A DNA stretch of 64,000 nucleotides from Mesorhizobium sp. (GCA_004017275.1 SAKE01000002.1:65411-129410); one strand, 5' to 3'; positions 8,639-17,446 are shown, counted from the stretch's first letter. Made by a program: numbers and translations. Notes: generated from the sequence alone by a model not told the origin.

Positions 8639-9651
8639 GCACGAGAATGGACCGCCGTTCATTCATGGGCGTCGCCGGCTTGTATCCTGTAATCGCGCTG
8701 TTGCCGAGCTCGCTCCAAGCGCAAGGCGGACAGACGCCGCAAGGCAACGAGTTCGTTCTGGCAGGTGAGTACGGCTTCGAACAGCAATCGATACGGAATC
8801 TCCAGCCGGGAGCAACTGTCGACGCTCGCAATGCTGCCTTCACAGTTGCCAACAGCAGAAACAACGATCCCAGCGCGATGATGGGCTGCGACGAGGGGCC
8901 GTTGCCGGTCAATCGCTATCCCGTCGTCATCCGCAACTGCCCCGGCGTTCGCTTTATCGGCGGCCGCTTCGACGGCCGGGTACCACTAACGTCTGATTGG
9001 CGGGACACTTACTGCAACAGCGCGGCTCTGCTTGTCAGGGACGGAACCGCCAATGCGACAATAGAGAGTGTGCGTGCGCGTCGCTGCTGGGATGGCATTC
9101 GTTTCGCCGAGCACGCTGACGGCTTTCGGCTAAAAGGGTGCTGGCTCAGTGAAATCAGGGATGATGCGGTGGAGAACGACTATCTCCTCAGCGGCATCAT
9201 CGAAGATTGCCTGTTCGACGGATGTTTCTCGGGGATCAGTCTGGATCCTGCGTCAAACGAACGGGACGGAACAGGGCAGACGGTGAGGGTCGACAGATCC
9301 CTCATTCGTATGCACGCCTTTCTCTCCAAGGGTGAAACCACACATCAGGCGCCGATCAAGGCTGTCGATCAGTCACCCGGGTTGAGGATCACGGGATCGG
9401 TTTTTGCATTGGCTGCGGTCAACATGCGTGGGTTCCGTCGCCTGGAAAGAACATGGCGGCTGACGATTGAAAGCCGGGACAATGTGTTGCTGTGGCTGCC
9501 CGATGACCCAATTCCCTCCGCATTGCCGCTGCCGCCGTCTGGTTTCAGATTGCTGACGGGCGCCGACGCCCGCGAATATTGGAACAAGGCGCATCTCCAG
9601 TGGATCGCGACGCACCAGGACGTGGTTCGGTTCTCAGACGAAGTGCTGTGA
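8635..9651 (+). CDS. Tat-exported beta-helix-like protein, paralogue of the RTX protein at 3-1223
   Basis: 338 residues from the ATG at 8635, inside the ATGA overlap with the gene before. The N-terminus has a twin-arginine signal: DRRSFMG, then a hydrophobic stretch and cleavage probably after LQAQG. The body (about residues 90-320) is homologous to the RTX-tailed protein: WDGIR, RDDAVEND, CFSGISLDP, SKGETTHQAPIK, GFRRLERTW and AREYWNKAHLQW all have counterparts there. It has no RTX repeats, so it should be left in the periplasm or passed on by another route. The pattern suggests a parallel beta-helix acting on a polysaccharide, for example a lyase or epimerase-like protein, but I see no proven catalytic motif. 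Confidence 0.82.
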   Translation: MSTRMDRRSFMGVAGLYPVIALLPSSLQAQGGQTPQGNEFVLAGEYGFEQQSIRNLQPGATVDARNAAFTVANSRNNDPSAMMGCDEGPLPVNRYPVVIRNCPGVRFIGGRFDGRVPLTSDWRDTYCNSAALLVRDGTANATIESVRARRCWDGIRFAEHADGFRLKGCWLSEIRDDAVENDYLLSGIIEDCLFDGCFSGISLDPASNERDGTGQTVRVDRSLIRMHAFLSKGETTHQAPIKAVDQSPGLRITGSVFALAAVNMRGFRRLERTWRLTIESRDNVLLWLPDDPIPSALPLPPSGFRLLTGADAREYWNKAHLQWIATHQDVVRFSDEVL

Positions 9652-9747
9652 GAAGTCGCAGCCGTCGGCAATGAACATCCGAACTGCGAAGTCTTGTGGC
9701 GCTCGCATGCAACCTGCTTTGCAACAACAGCTTGGACCATCACCGCG

Positions 9748-10908
9748 ATGAACCAGCACGAGGCGATTGACAGAAGCGCGGCGTCAGGCCCCGCCGATCA
9801 CAGTTCTGGGACGTTTGTGATCCAGGGGCGGTTGGCACGCGTCAGGGGACAAAACCTCCTTTTCAGCCCACCCCAGCAGGCTATTTTCGCCGTCAACGAT
9901 ACCGCTGCCGACATCTGGCGCTCTCTGGAAGAAGGCATGCCACCGCAAGCCATCTCGGCCGAGATGGCGCGTAGTGGCGTTGATAGACTTGAGGCAAACA
10001 GACACGTCGAGGCTGCGCTCGGGGATTGGCAGCGGCTGAACCTGATACGGCCCTGCGCGCCTTTGTCTGCTTCGTCAGCTCAAAAGGCCGTGAGCCAGGT
10101 GGTCTCCGTTGCGGGCCTCAACATACGCATCGTCTATCCCGCAGCCTGCGCCTTTCCCGCGACCACCGTGTTTCAGCACCTTGAGGTCAAAAGAGAGACT
10201 GCCGACGTGCTGCTCGAGGTGGTCGGACATGGGGGGCGGGTCCATCTGTTGCGGGATGGCGAGTGGATTTTGTCCTGTTCGCTCGACGAACTACCCGTCA
10301 TGCTGAAGGGGCAATTGCTGACCGAGGTTCTGGATCACGGCGCCTATGAACTTGCTCTCCATGCGGCAGCGCTTTTCAGAAACGAACACATCGTCCTTCT
10401 TTGTGGCAATCCAGGCGCCGGCAAGACAACGCTGACCTTGGCCTTGGTCCATGCAGGATTTGGCTTTGTCGCCGATGATGTTACGCTGCTGGACTCTACG
10501 GGGCATGGCGTTGGGCTTCCGTTTGCCCCGGCAGTCAAGGCGGGAGCATGGCCGCTGCTGGCCGAATACTGCCCCGACCTGGGTGCCGTTCCAGTCTGTC
10601 GCCGCCCAGATCGCAAGCGTGTACGGTTTGCCGTACCCAAGGCGTTCGTGCCCTTGCCTCCCGCTCCCCTACCTATCGGCTGTGTGGTCCTGCTCCGTCG
10701 GCGTCGCGACTCGAAAGCTAGCCTGGAGCCGATCGATCCAGCTCACGCATTGCGCGGTCTTCTTAACGGCGCGCTTGCACCCGGCGGAGGGCTGAGCGGC
10801 ACCGCGTTTGACGTCCTGGTCCAACTCATCGGATCGGCGCAAACCTATTGCCTGACCTATTCGAGGCTTGATGATGCGGTACAACTGATCACGGAAGCGT
10901 GCCGATGA
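9748..10908 (+). CDS. PqqD-like domain fused to HPr-kinase-related kinase
   Basis: 386 residues from the ATG at 9748; 18 further codons upstream are open but begin without support. Residues about 20-103 look like a PqqD/RiPP-recognition-element domain (FAVNDTAADIWRSLEEGMPP, then EAALGDWQRLNLIRP). The second half resembles HPr kinase: ALHAAALF, a P-loop LLCGNPGAGKTTLTLAL at about 218-234, and VADDVTLLD at 241-249, where HPr kinases carry their catalytic Asp pair. Related kinases and PqqD-like proteins are known neighbours of peptide-modification clusters. Here they are one polypeptide. The likely job is to bind a leader peptide and phosphorylate or otherwise modify it; the candidate substrate is encoded at 11984-12226. 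The stop overlaps the next start by four bases. Confidence 0.8.
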   Translation: MNQHEAIDRSAASGPADHSSGTFVIQGRLARVRGQNLLFSPPQQAIFAVNDTAADIWRSLEEGMPPQAISAEMARSGVDRLEANRHVEAALGDWQRLNLIRPCAPLSASSAQKAVSQVVSVAGLNIRIVYPAACAFPATTVFQHLEVKRETADVLLEVVGHGGRVHLLRDGEWILSCSLDELPVMLKGQLLTEVLDHGAYELALHAAALFRNEHIVLLCGNPGAGKTTLTLALVHAGFGFVADDVTLLDSTGHGVGLPFAPAVKAGAWPLLAEYCPDLGAVPVCRRPDRKRVRFAVPKAFVPLPPAPLPIGCVVLLRRRRDSKASLEPIDPAHALRGLLNGALAPGGGLSGTAFDVLVQLIGSAQTYCLTYSRLDDAVQLITEACR

Positions 10909-11900
10909 TCAGCAGGGGCGACGCGCTTGAGGCGTTGGTCGCCGGGCTGCGCGGCAGTCCGACCGACCATACCGATTGGCGGGCCGTGATTGCTCTGGCC
11001 AATCACACCCTGCTCGCACCCGATTTGTTCTCGTCGCTCGCGCGCGCCGGACAGACCCACCATCTTCCGCAGGACGTGCGCGAGTACCTTCAGTTCGTTC
11101 ACGACTGCAATCGGGAACGGAACCTGCGCTTGCGTACCCAACTGCGTGAAGGCGTTGCGGCCCTCAACAGCCGCGGCGTCGTTCCGTTTCTGCTCAAGGG
11201 GGCCGTTCCCCTGTTCCTTTCGCCGGCCGGCCAGGTTCCCAGCAGGATGACGAGTGACCTTGATCTAGCCGTGGAACCGCCCGAAGAGGCGATCGCCCGA
11301 GCCTGTCTCGAAGAGCTTGGCTACGTCGATGTGGTGGGCGCTCGAGGCATGGCCCGCCAGCAGGACGCCGGCATGCTGGAGCTCCGGACGAGCCGGGCGA
11401 ACGGCTTTGACCCCCCCAAGCTCGTTCAGCGAGACGGCCTTCGGGTGAAAATTCCGTCTGCTCAGTCTCGCGCCCTGCACTGGATGGTGCACGACCTTCT
11501 CAAGGAGGGAGATTATTGGCGCGGAAGGATAGATCTCAGACACCTTCATGATCTGGCCCGATTGGCGGAAAGCGACGGCGTGGACTGGACGGTACTGCAG
11601 GCATCCATGTCGGATCGAAGCGCCCGCAATGCGCTCGACACCCAGCTCCTGGCCTTGCACCATTTCTTTGGGACCAGAATCCCGGCAAAATGTGCACAAC
11701 GCCCAATGGTCCGTTTCCAGCACTGGAGGCGCATTTTCACGGCGACCCATCCCATAATCGGCGCCCCGCTGCGCCTGGCCGGCAATTTGGTGTGGGGGAC
11801 ATACCAGTTTTCACGTGCCTACGGTTTGGCGCGACGTGGACCGTCCGACCTCTTGCGTCGCACCGCCCGCACGCTCTTCAACCCTCGTACGAAAATCTAA
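10905..11900 (+). CDS. NTP_transf_5-like nucleotidyltransferase-family protein
   Basis: 331 residues from the ATG at 10905, within an ATGA overlap. The fold is indicated by FLLKGAVPLFL at about residues 95-105 and SRMTSDLDLAVEPP at about 113-126. The D-L-D pair takes the place of the metal-binding carboxylates of nucleotidyltransferases, the pattern of the uncharacterised family PF14907. Proteins of this family often sit beside HPr-kinase-like and PqqD-like genes in peptide-modification clusters, exactly as here. The C-terminal third is helical and basic. The substrate is unknown; by context it could act on the peptide encoded next or on its modifying group. Confidence 0.78.
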   Translation: MISRGDALEALVAGLRGSPTDHTDWRAVIALANHTLLAPDLFSSLARAGQTHHLPQDVREYLQFVHDCNRERNLRLRTQLREGVAALNSRGVVPFLLKGAVPLFLSPAGQVPSRMTSDLDLAVEPPEEAIARACLEELGYVDVVGARGMARQQDAGMLELRTSRANGFDPPKLVQRDGLRVKIPSAQSRALHWMVHDLLKEGDYWRGRIDLRHLHDLARLAESDGVDWTVLQASMSDRSARNALDTQLLALHHFFGTRIPAKCAQRPMVRFQHWRRIFTATHPIIGAPLRLAGNLVWGTYQFSRAYGLARRGPSDLLRRTARTLFNPRTKI

Positions 11901-11983
11901 GCCTTTTGGAGAACTAGTGCCCCCGTATCAGCAAGCCTAAGGTGAAAGCTGTGAATTTGAGAAAGTTTGCGAAGGGGTCTGAC

Positions 11984-12226
11984 ATGTCAACTGAAAGCAC
12001 AAAACGCTCGAAACGGACGCCGGAAACCCTGGTCTCGGAGGCTCAAGCGCGCCGTGAATTTCTCAAGAAAGCGGGCCGTTTTGCGGCGGTTACGCCGCCG
12101 GCTGTGACGCTCTTGCTCGGCACAAGCTTGAACTCCAGGGCGATTGCCAAATCGGGCGGCTCACGCCCGGGCAATGGTTGGGGAGACAAGAACCACATTC
12201 ACTCTGGTCCTCCCGGCCAGGCGTAA
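11984..12226 (+). CDS. Small Tat-like leader peptide, candidate substrate of the kinase cassette
   Basis: 80 residues from ATG 11984, chosen because AAGGGG lies six bases upstream; a GTG 14 codons earlier (11942) lacks one. The N-terminus is hydrophilic (about 1-20). Then comes ARREFLKKAGRFAAVTPPAV, a twin-arginine-like segment followed by a short hydrophobic run (TLLLGTSLN), and a 25-residue tail rich in Gly, Pro, Ser, Asn and His (residues about 56-80, ending HSGPPGQA). It has no cysteine and no enzymatic domain. It is the last gene before the terminator and follows the kinase and nucleotidyltransferase genes, so I infer a modified secreted or membrane-bound peptide. It could instead be a small Tat-dependent structural protein. 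Confidence 0.75.
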   Translation: MSTESTKRSKRTPETLVSEAQARREFLKKAGRFAAVTPPAVTLLLGTSLNSRAIAKSGGSRPGNGWGDKNHIHSGPPGQA

Positions 12227-12293
12227 GCTCTTGCAGCATCGTGGTCGCTGAAAACAGCGTCTTGAGGACATAGAGCTCCAGCCTTTTTCATCT

Positions 12294-12349
12294 AAAAGCC
12301 CGGACCGCTCGCGGCACTCTGGCGTGCCGCGAGCGGTCCGGGCTTTTTT
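12294..12349. terminator. Strong rho-independent terminator, bidirectional
   Basis: Two perfectly complementary 24-base arms (12294-12317 and 12324-12347) enclose a 6-base loop, and the right arm runs into a T-tract (12344-12349). Read on the minus strand it also ends in four T. It separates the convergent ends of the + operon (stop at 12226) and the cadherin-repeat gene (stop at 12487) and can stop both. Confidence 0.93.
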
Positions 12350-12486
12350 GCCGGTTCCGACAGGCCTCACATTGCATTGGGCGTCATCCCGAACTGCAAT
12401 CAGCGCAACGAAAAAATGGATCCATTTTTGCTGCTTTCGGCCGGCGTGACGCTGGCCGAGGGATTAAACCATCGCGTCCGGCCGGC

Positions 12487-15400
12487 TCAGACAAGCCAAT
12501 CATTAAAATGGAATTCATAGATCTTGCCGTCGTTCTCGGTTGGATTCGAATCATTGTCCACGCCCCGATCGACGATATAGAGGCTCATATGGTGGCTCGG
12601 ATCGTCGCTGCTCGGCGCCAGCGCCAATCCAGCCGGTTTTTTCGCGTTGGCCGAGGAGATATCGAGCGTACCCAACAACTCTCCTGTCGTTGTCACCATT
12701 GCCACTGAGTTGCGCGACTGAATGACGTAAAGGAGGTCGTTGACCGGGTCATATGCGATGCTTTCGTCAGAGGGGGTTCCCAGCGCGCGCGCAGAAAAAC
12801 TCGTTACGATGTCATCGCCACCCGTACTCGCGACGCCGTCGAATTTGCCGTTCTGACCCGGTGCGACGGTGTAGATCGTCTGCGTTGAGCCATCCGCGAC
12901 ATACAGGACGCCACGTTTGGTATCATAGGCAATGCTTTCCGGGTCCGTGCTGCCGAATGCCGACGTCTTGAACGAGGTCACGATGTCGTCGGACGTATTG
13001 TAAAGTCCATCATTGCCGGGGTTCTGTTCGTACACGCTCTTCGTGCCGGTATCGTCCGCGAAGAAGAGATGGTGGTTAGCAGGATTATAAGCGATCCCGG
13101 CCGGCTCGTCGGAAAATTTGACGGTTGTGAGTGTTCCCACCAGATTGCCGCTCAGAGTCATTTGGTAGAGATTCTTGCCGGTAAAAATGGACATCTCCTC
13201 CACTTCGCTGTCGGCAACCAGCAACGTGCCCAGGTGGGAGATATAGACGATATCGGTGGGGTCGGGGCTCGGCGGCGACCACAGCGAAGTCTGGACAGTA
13301 TGTGCCAGGGTCACCGACGTCGGCAGCTGGCTGGCCGTGACGTTGAGGTTGAAGGCATGGGTATCGATGCTGCCGTCGGACGAGGTGGCCGTGACGGTGA
13401 GGGCGACCGACGGTTCGGACTGGGCGTTGAGCGTGCCGGTACTCGAGCGCGTGATGATACCCGTGCTGGAATTGATGGCGAAGCGCGAGTCATTGAGGCT
13501 GTAGATGACCGTCGAGCCAGCATCGGGATCCGTGGCCGAGGCGGTGATCCCGATCGCCGTGCCGGCAGCGGCATTCTGGGTAATCTGATTGGCGGCGGGG
13601 TTGGCATCCGGCTGAGTGTTGAAGGCGACCGGCTCCTGGCTGTTGAGCACGGCAAGGCTGAAGGACCGGTTGGCGGTGCTTCCGTCGGACGAGGTTGCCG
13701 TCACCGTCAGATTGATCGACGGCTGGGTCTCGAAGTCGAGCGTGCCGGTGGCCGAGCGCGTGATGACGCCGCTGCTGGAATTGATGGCGAAGCGCGAGTC
13801 GTTGATGCTGTAGGCGACGGTCGAGCCGGCATCGGGATCCGTGGCCGAGGCGGTGATCCCGGTGGCTGCACCTGCCGCGGCAAGCTCGGCGATCTGGTTG
13901 GCGGCGGCGTTGGCGTCGGGAGGTGAATTGAAAGCCACCGGCAGCTGGTTGGCCGTGACGTTGACGTTGAAGGTGTGGGTATCGGTGCTGCCGTCGGAGG
14001 ATTTTGCCGTGACTGTGAGGGCAACTGAAGGCTCGGAGGTCGCATTGAGCGTCCCGGTGCCCGAGCGTGTAATGATGCCGGTGCTGGAATTGATGGCAAA
14101 GCGCGTGTCATCGATCGTGTAGGTGACCGTCGATCCAGCATCCGGATCCTTGGCCGAGGCGGTGATACCGACCGCCGTGCCGGCAGCGGCATTCTGGGTA
14201 ATCTGATTGGCGGCGGGGTTGGCATCCGGCTGAGTGTTGAAGGCGACCGGCTCCGGGCTATTGAGCACGGCAAGGGTGAAGACCTGGTTGGCGGTGCTGC
14301 CGTCGGAGGAGGTTGCCTTGACCGTCAGGTTGATTGATGACTGGGTCTCGAAGTCGAGCGTGCCGGTGGCCGAGCGCGTGATGACGCCGCTGCTGGCGTC
14401 GATGGCGAAGCGCGAGTCATTGATGCTGTAGGTGACGGTCGAGCCGGCGTCGGGATCCGTGGCGGAAGCGGTGATCCCGGTGAGTGCCCCAGCTGCGGCG
14501 AGTTCGGCGATCTGGTTGGCAATGGGGTCGGCGTCGGGCGGTGCATTGAAGGCCACCGGGTCGCCGGATCCTGGCAGCAGATATTCGATGTGCAGCAGCG
14601 GCGCGCTGGTCGCCGAATATTCGTAGGAATCAGCCGTGCGCGTGCCAGTGCCGGTGACCAAAAATGCCATGTCATTGAGCGCTGCCCAGCCCGAGCGGTT
14701 GACGATCTCCTGTACGATCGTCGACAGGTCCGGCGAGCGCTCGGCCAACCCGTGGGCGCCTACCGTGGTCCACGGGTCCGGCGTCCAGGCGATGGACGCG
14801 TCCGTCGTCGCACGTGAGGACACGTTGAAGCTGACGCTGGTGAAGGCGCTCGCGTCGTCGGTATCTTCCCCCTTGATCAGCAGCGAGGTCACCCCGGTCT
14901 TCACCTCATTTGCCTGGAACTGGATGTAGGCGTTGGTGATGATGGCGCCCTGCGGTATGTCGATGTCGGTGAAGCGGATACCGACTGTCTGGCGGGTGCT
15001 GCTGTCATAGCCCAGCTCCAGGTCGCTGATGTTGCTCGAGATCGAGCCCGAGCCCTTCTCCTCGACATCGTCGCCAGCGGCCGCCACCCTTGTCTCGAAG
15101 ATCGGGTCGATCGCAGTAGAACCGGCGGCGAGGGTGCTGCTGGTGGTGACCGCGGCGAGCGTCGAGACCATGCCGATGTCAGCAACTGCCTCAGGGACGG
15201 TGGTGGAGGTCAGAAAACTGTCGGCGTGACCCTTTTCCACATTGTGCCACAACCCAGAGGCCTTCACCGCAAGTGTGTCGAAAAACGTGCTGTCCAGATG
15301 AATGCCAAGTCCGGCTGCCGCCTCGGTGAGGCCAGCCAGTTTCAATCCGCCCTCGCTCCCCCATGCCGGCGTGATCAGATTTTCGGAGACGAGATCGAGC

Positions 15401-15630
15401 GGGTTTGCGGCAGAATCAAAGCTGGTGGTGTGACTGCCCTTGCCGGTTTCGGCAGCGAGCCCATCGCCAAGTTCGGAGAGTTCGCGAGGAATCTCGCTGC
15501 CGCTCGCTGCCTCGCTCGGCTGGGTCCAATTGTCAATGTTCAGCCAGTCGCCTTCGATCCAGGCGTCGATGCCGAACTCCGTCATCAAGAGTTTCGCGTC
15601 ACCCCAGGGAAGCTCAGGCAGTTTAGCCAT
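12487..15630 (-). CDS. Large secreted protein: DNRLRE-like domain, four cadherin-like repeats, beta-propeller
   Basis: 1047 residues; the ATG at 15630 has AAAGGAA six bases upstream. There is no N-terminal signal peptide, which fits type I secretion. Residues about 185-355 resemble a DNRLRE/carbohydrate-binding beta-sandwich (IRFTDIDIPQGAIITNAYIQF, then LLHIEYLLPG). Residues about 358-770 are four 103-residue cadherin-like repeats (GITASATDPDAGSTV...DSRFAI...G(V/I)ITRS) with calcium-binding type Asp motifs. Residues about 775-1040 form an NHL/SdiA-regulated-like propeller with blades such as DPESIAYDTKRGVLYVADG. The final bases encode FHFNDWLV, a hydrophobic C-terminal end. Its role is probably adhesion or matrix binding to the polysaccharide made here. 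The type I exporter at 30380-33482 is the nearest candidate. Confidence 0.85.
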   Translation of the reverse strand: MAKLPELPWGDAKLLMTEFGIDAWIEGDWLNIDNWTQPSEAASGSEIPRELSELGDGLAAETGKGSHTTSFDSAANPLDLVSENLITPAWGSEGGLKLAGLTEAAAGLGIHLDSTFFDTLAVKASGLWHNVEKGHADSFLTSTTVPEAVADIGMVSTLAAVTTSSTLAAGSTAIDPIFETRVAAAGDDVEEKGSGSISSNISDLELGYDSSTRQTVGIRFTDIDIPQGAIITNAYIQFQANEVKTGVTSLLIKGEDTDDASAFTSVSFNVSSRATTDASIAWTPDPWTTVGAHGLAERSPDLSTIVQEIVNRSGWAALNDMAFLVTGTGTRTADSYEYSATSAPLLHIEYLLPGSGDPVAFNAPPDADPIANQIAELAAAGALTGITASATDPDAGSTVTYSINDSRFAIDASSGVITRSATGTLDFETQSSINLTVKATSSDGSTANQVFTLAVLNSPEPVAFNTQPDANPAANQITQNAAAGTAVGITASAKDPDAGSTVTYTIDDTRFAINSSTGIITRSGTGTLNATSEPSVALTVTAKSSDGSTDTHTFNVNVTANQLPVAFNSPPDANAAANQIAELAAAGAATGITASATDPDAGSTVAYSINDSRFAINSSSGVITRSATGTLDFETQPSINLTVTATSSDGSTANRSFSLAVLNSQEPVAFNTQPDANPAANQITQNAAAGTAIGITASATDPDAGSTVIYSLNDSRFAINSSTGIITRSSTGTLNAQSEPSVALTVTATSSDGSIDTHAFNLNVTASQLPTSVTLAHTVQTSLWSPPSPDPTDIVYISHLGTLLVADSEVEEMSIFTGKNLYQMTLSGNLVGTLTTVKFSDEPAGIAYNPANHHLFFADDTGTKSVYEQNPGNDGLYNTSDDIVTSFKTSAFGSTDPESIAYDTKRGVLYVADGSTQTIYTVAPGQNGKFDGVASTGGDDIVTSFSARALGTPSDESIAYDPVNDLLYVIQSRNSVAMVTTTGELLGTLDISSANAKKPAGLALAPSSDDPSHHMSLYIVDRGVDNDSNPTENDGKIYEFHFNDWLV
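13324..14559 (-). repeat. Four tandem 309-bp repeats in A-B-A-B order (618-bp super-repeat)
   Basis: The segment beginning PVAFN recurs exactly every 309 bases (starts at 14559, 14250, 13941 and 13632 on the minus strand). Units 1 and 3 share AELAAAG and SATGTLDFETQ; units 2 and 4 share TQNAAAGTA and GTGTLN or STGTLN. The array therefore grew by doubling a 618-bp A+B pair. High DNA similarity makes it prone to copy-number change and assembly error. Confidence 0.92.
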
Positions 15631-15764
15631 GTTGGATTTCCTTTCCGCATTTCTCTCGATTAAACCCGGAATCGCGACGTGCCCGACAGGGCGTCATACC
15701 CAGATCGAGCGTAGCGACGGTGACGCAGCGCACGAAAGCCGCGGCCCAAATGTTCTGTCGTTGA

Positions 15765-17270
15765 TCAGTCGGTTGCCTTCTTCATCCTGGGCCAGGCGGG
15801 CGCCACCGCAGCGAGCAAGCGCAGCAGTGATTGCCCGTCCCGCCCAAGAAACAGCGACGGCAGAATCCAGCACAGCAGCAAGCCCCCGGCAGATGCCAGC
15901 AATGCCGTATCGATGAGCAGGGGAAGAGGGGATAGATGGAACTCGCGCAGCCATTCCACGAGTGCCCAGACGCCGGTTCCAACAACGCCCGCGAGTGCGA
16001 GCCCGGGCAGGTGCGCCACAAGGAAGTCTCTCCATGTCATCCCGGTCACGCGGAGGCTCAACTGTGCCATGAGCAAGAAGTTGATCCCGAAGGCCGCGCC
16101 GACGCCGAAAGCCACCCCTTCTATGCCCCAGAATTGCCCTATGAGTGAGCCGGCGAAGACGCCGATCGTGAAAACCGCCTGGCGCCAGGCGCGAGCGTAG
16201 ACCGTCCCTGTTGCGCGCGAGACGGAATCGCTAAGCTTGTAGCTCGTGCGGAACAGCATGCTGAACGCCAGGATCTGGAGCGGGGTGACTACCCCTATCC
16301 ATCCCTGCCCGAGAATGACCGCAACCAACTCCGGTGCGACGATCGCCACGACCACACTGGCCGGCAGGACAAGCAGAGCGCAACCCGCGACTGCGCTGCG
16401 ATAGGCACGAGCAAGCCGCACGGGCTGTTCCTGGACCAGTGCCATGGTCGGAAACAGCACCCGATCGAGAACCTGGCCGACGATGACCGCGGGCGTCGTC
16501 ATCAGCTGTGACGACAGGCCGTACAGTCCAAGCGCATCGGCGCCAAGCCAGCGGCCCACGACAAGCTTGTCCGCCTGGGTGGCGAGGTAATTGCATACCC
16601 GGGCAATGGTGAAACCGCTTCCGAAATAGAGCAGTTCTATGATGGCCCCCCGCTCCAGCAAAGGCCGCATCGGATGCGGCTGGCCAGCGAGCAGCACGAT
16701 CATGCGGATGAATTGCTGGATCAGGAGCGCGCCGACAAGGGCCCAGATGCCGAAGCCGAGCCAAGCCAGGACCGGACCGGCAACGACGTAGCCCGTGGCG
16801 AAGGCGCAGGCATCGACAAGCGCCAGCCAGCGGAATCGCAGCGCGCGTTGGGCCGCGGCCAATGCCACCATGGAAGCCCCTTGGAAAAGGAACACGAAGC
16901 AGATGGCACGAACGACCGGAGCCAGATCGGCGAGTCGAAGGAGGCCGGCAATTGCCGGTGCCATCGCCCAGACCAACGCGGACACAACAAGGCCGAGGAG
17001 GCACGACAAGGTGAACCCGACGCGAAGGTGCCGCTCTTCCAGCACAGGTCGCTGGACGATCGCGGGGGTAATGCCAAGTCCCTGGAAAATCGCCGAAAAC
17101 TTGATGACGATCAGCGCTGCGGAGTAAAGGCCGAACTCATTGGGCGATAGCAGCCGGGCCAGGATGAGAAGAGCGACAAGCTCCGCGACCGCGAGGGCGC
17201 CCATGGACAAGGACGTCCAGAACATGCCCACGACGCTTTGTTTTGCCAGCCCGCGCCGGTTGTTGCCCAC
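15765..17270 (-). CDS. Wzx-like polysaccharide flippase (MOP/MATE superfamily)
   Basis: 501 residues from the GTG at 17270, chosen because GGGGAGAG lies just upstream and the hydrophobic core starts soon after (LAKQSVVGMFWTSLSMGALA). The frame stays open for about 350 bases further upstream, but that leader has no membrane or protein-like pattern. About 12-14 membrane segments are visible, with the typical early motif LLILARLLSPNEFGLYSAAL and VVGRWLGADALGLY further on, as in PF13440-type exporters. It should flip the undecaprenyl-linked repeat unit to the periplasmic face for Wzy. It lies in the - strand cluster downstream of the sulfotransferase gene. Confidence 0.88.
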   Translation of the reverse strand: MGNNRRGLAKQSVVGMFWTSLSMGALAVAELVALLILARLLSPNEFGLYSAALIVIKFSAIFQGLGITPAIVQRPVLEERHLRVGFTLSCLLGLVVSALVWAMAPAIAGLLRLADLAPVVRAICFVFLFQGASMVALAAAQRALRFRWLALVDACAFATGYVVAGPVLAWLGFGIWALVGALLIQQFIRMIVLLAGQPHPMRPLLERGAIIELLYFGSGFTIARVCNYLATQADKLVVGRWLGADALGLYGLSSQLMTTPAVIVGQVLDRVLFPTMALVQEQPVRLARAYRSAVAGCALLVLPASVVVAIVAPELVAVILGQGWIGVVTPLQILAFSMLFRTSYKLSDSVSRATGTVYARAWRQAVFTIGVFAGSLIGQFWGIEGVAFGVGAAFGINFLLMAQLSLRVTGMTWRDFLVAHLPGLALAGVVGTGVWALVEWLREFHLSPLPLLIDTALLASAGGLLLCWILPSLFLGRDGQSLLRLLAAVAPAWPRMKKATD

Positions 17271-17446
17271 GCTCTCTCCCCACTCCTCGGCCGACCCAAA
17301 CAGGCGGCAATTGCGTTCTTCCTGAATTCGCCAAGCAACACGCCTAGATGGGTGATGCTCGGCGACGCGCCCGCGCCTGCGCGATGTCACGATCGCATTG
17401 GTCACGAAGGGCCTGGGCTGCGATGCCGCCAGCCCCGCCCAGTGCC

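Noticed and set aside
9748..12226. A classical lasso-peptide cluster
   Set aside because: No asparagine-synthetase-like cyclase, no transglutaminase-like protease and no separate ABC exporter are present, so only a looser RiPP-like cassette is claimed.
13069..13926. Long + strand frame through the cadherin repeats
   Set aside because: It is antisense to the repeat array; its own repeats simply mirror the 309-bp units.
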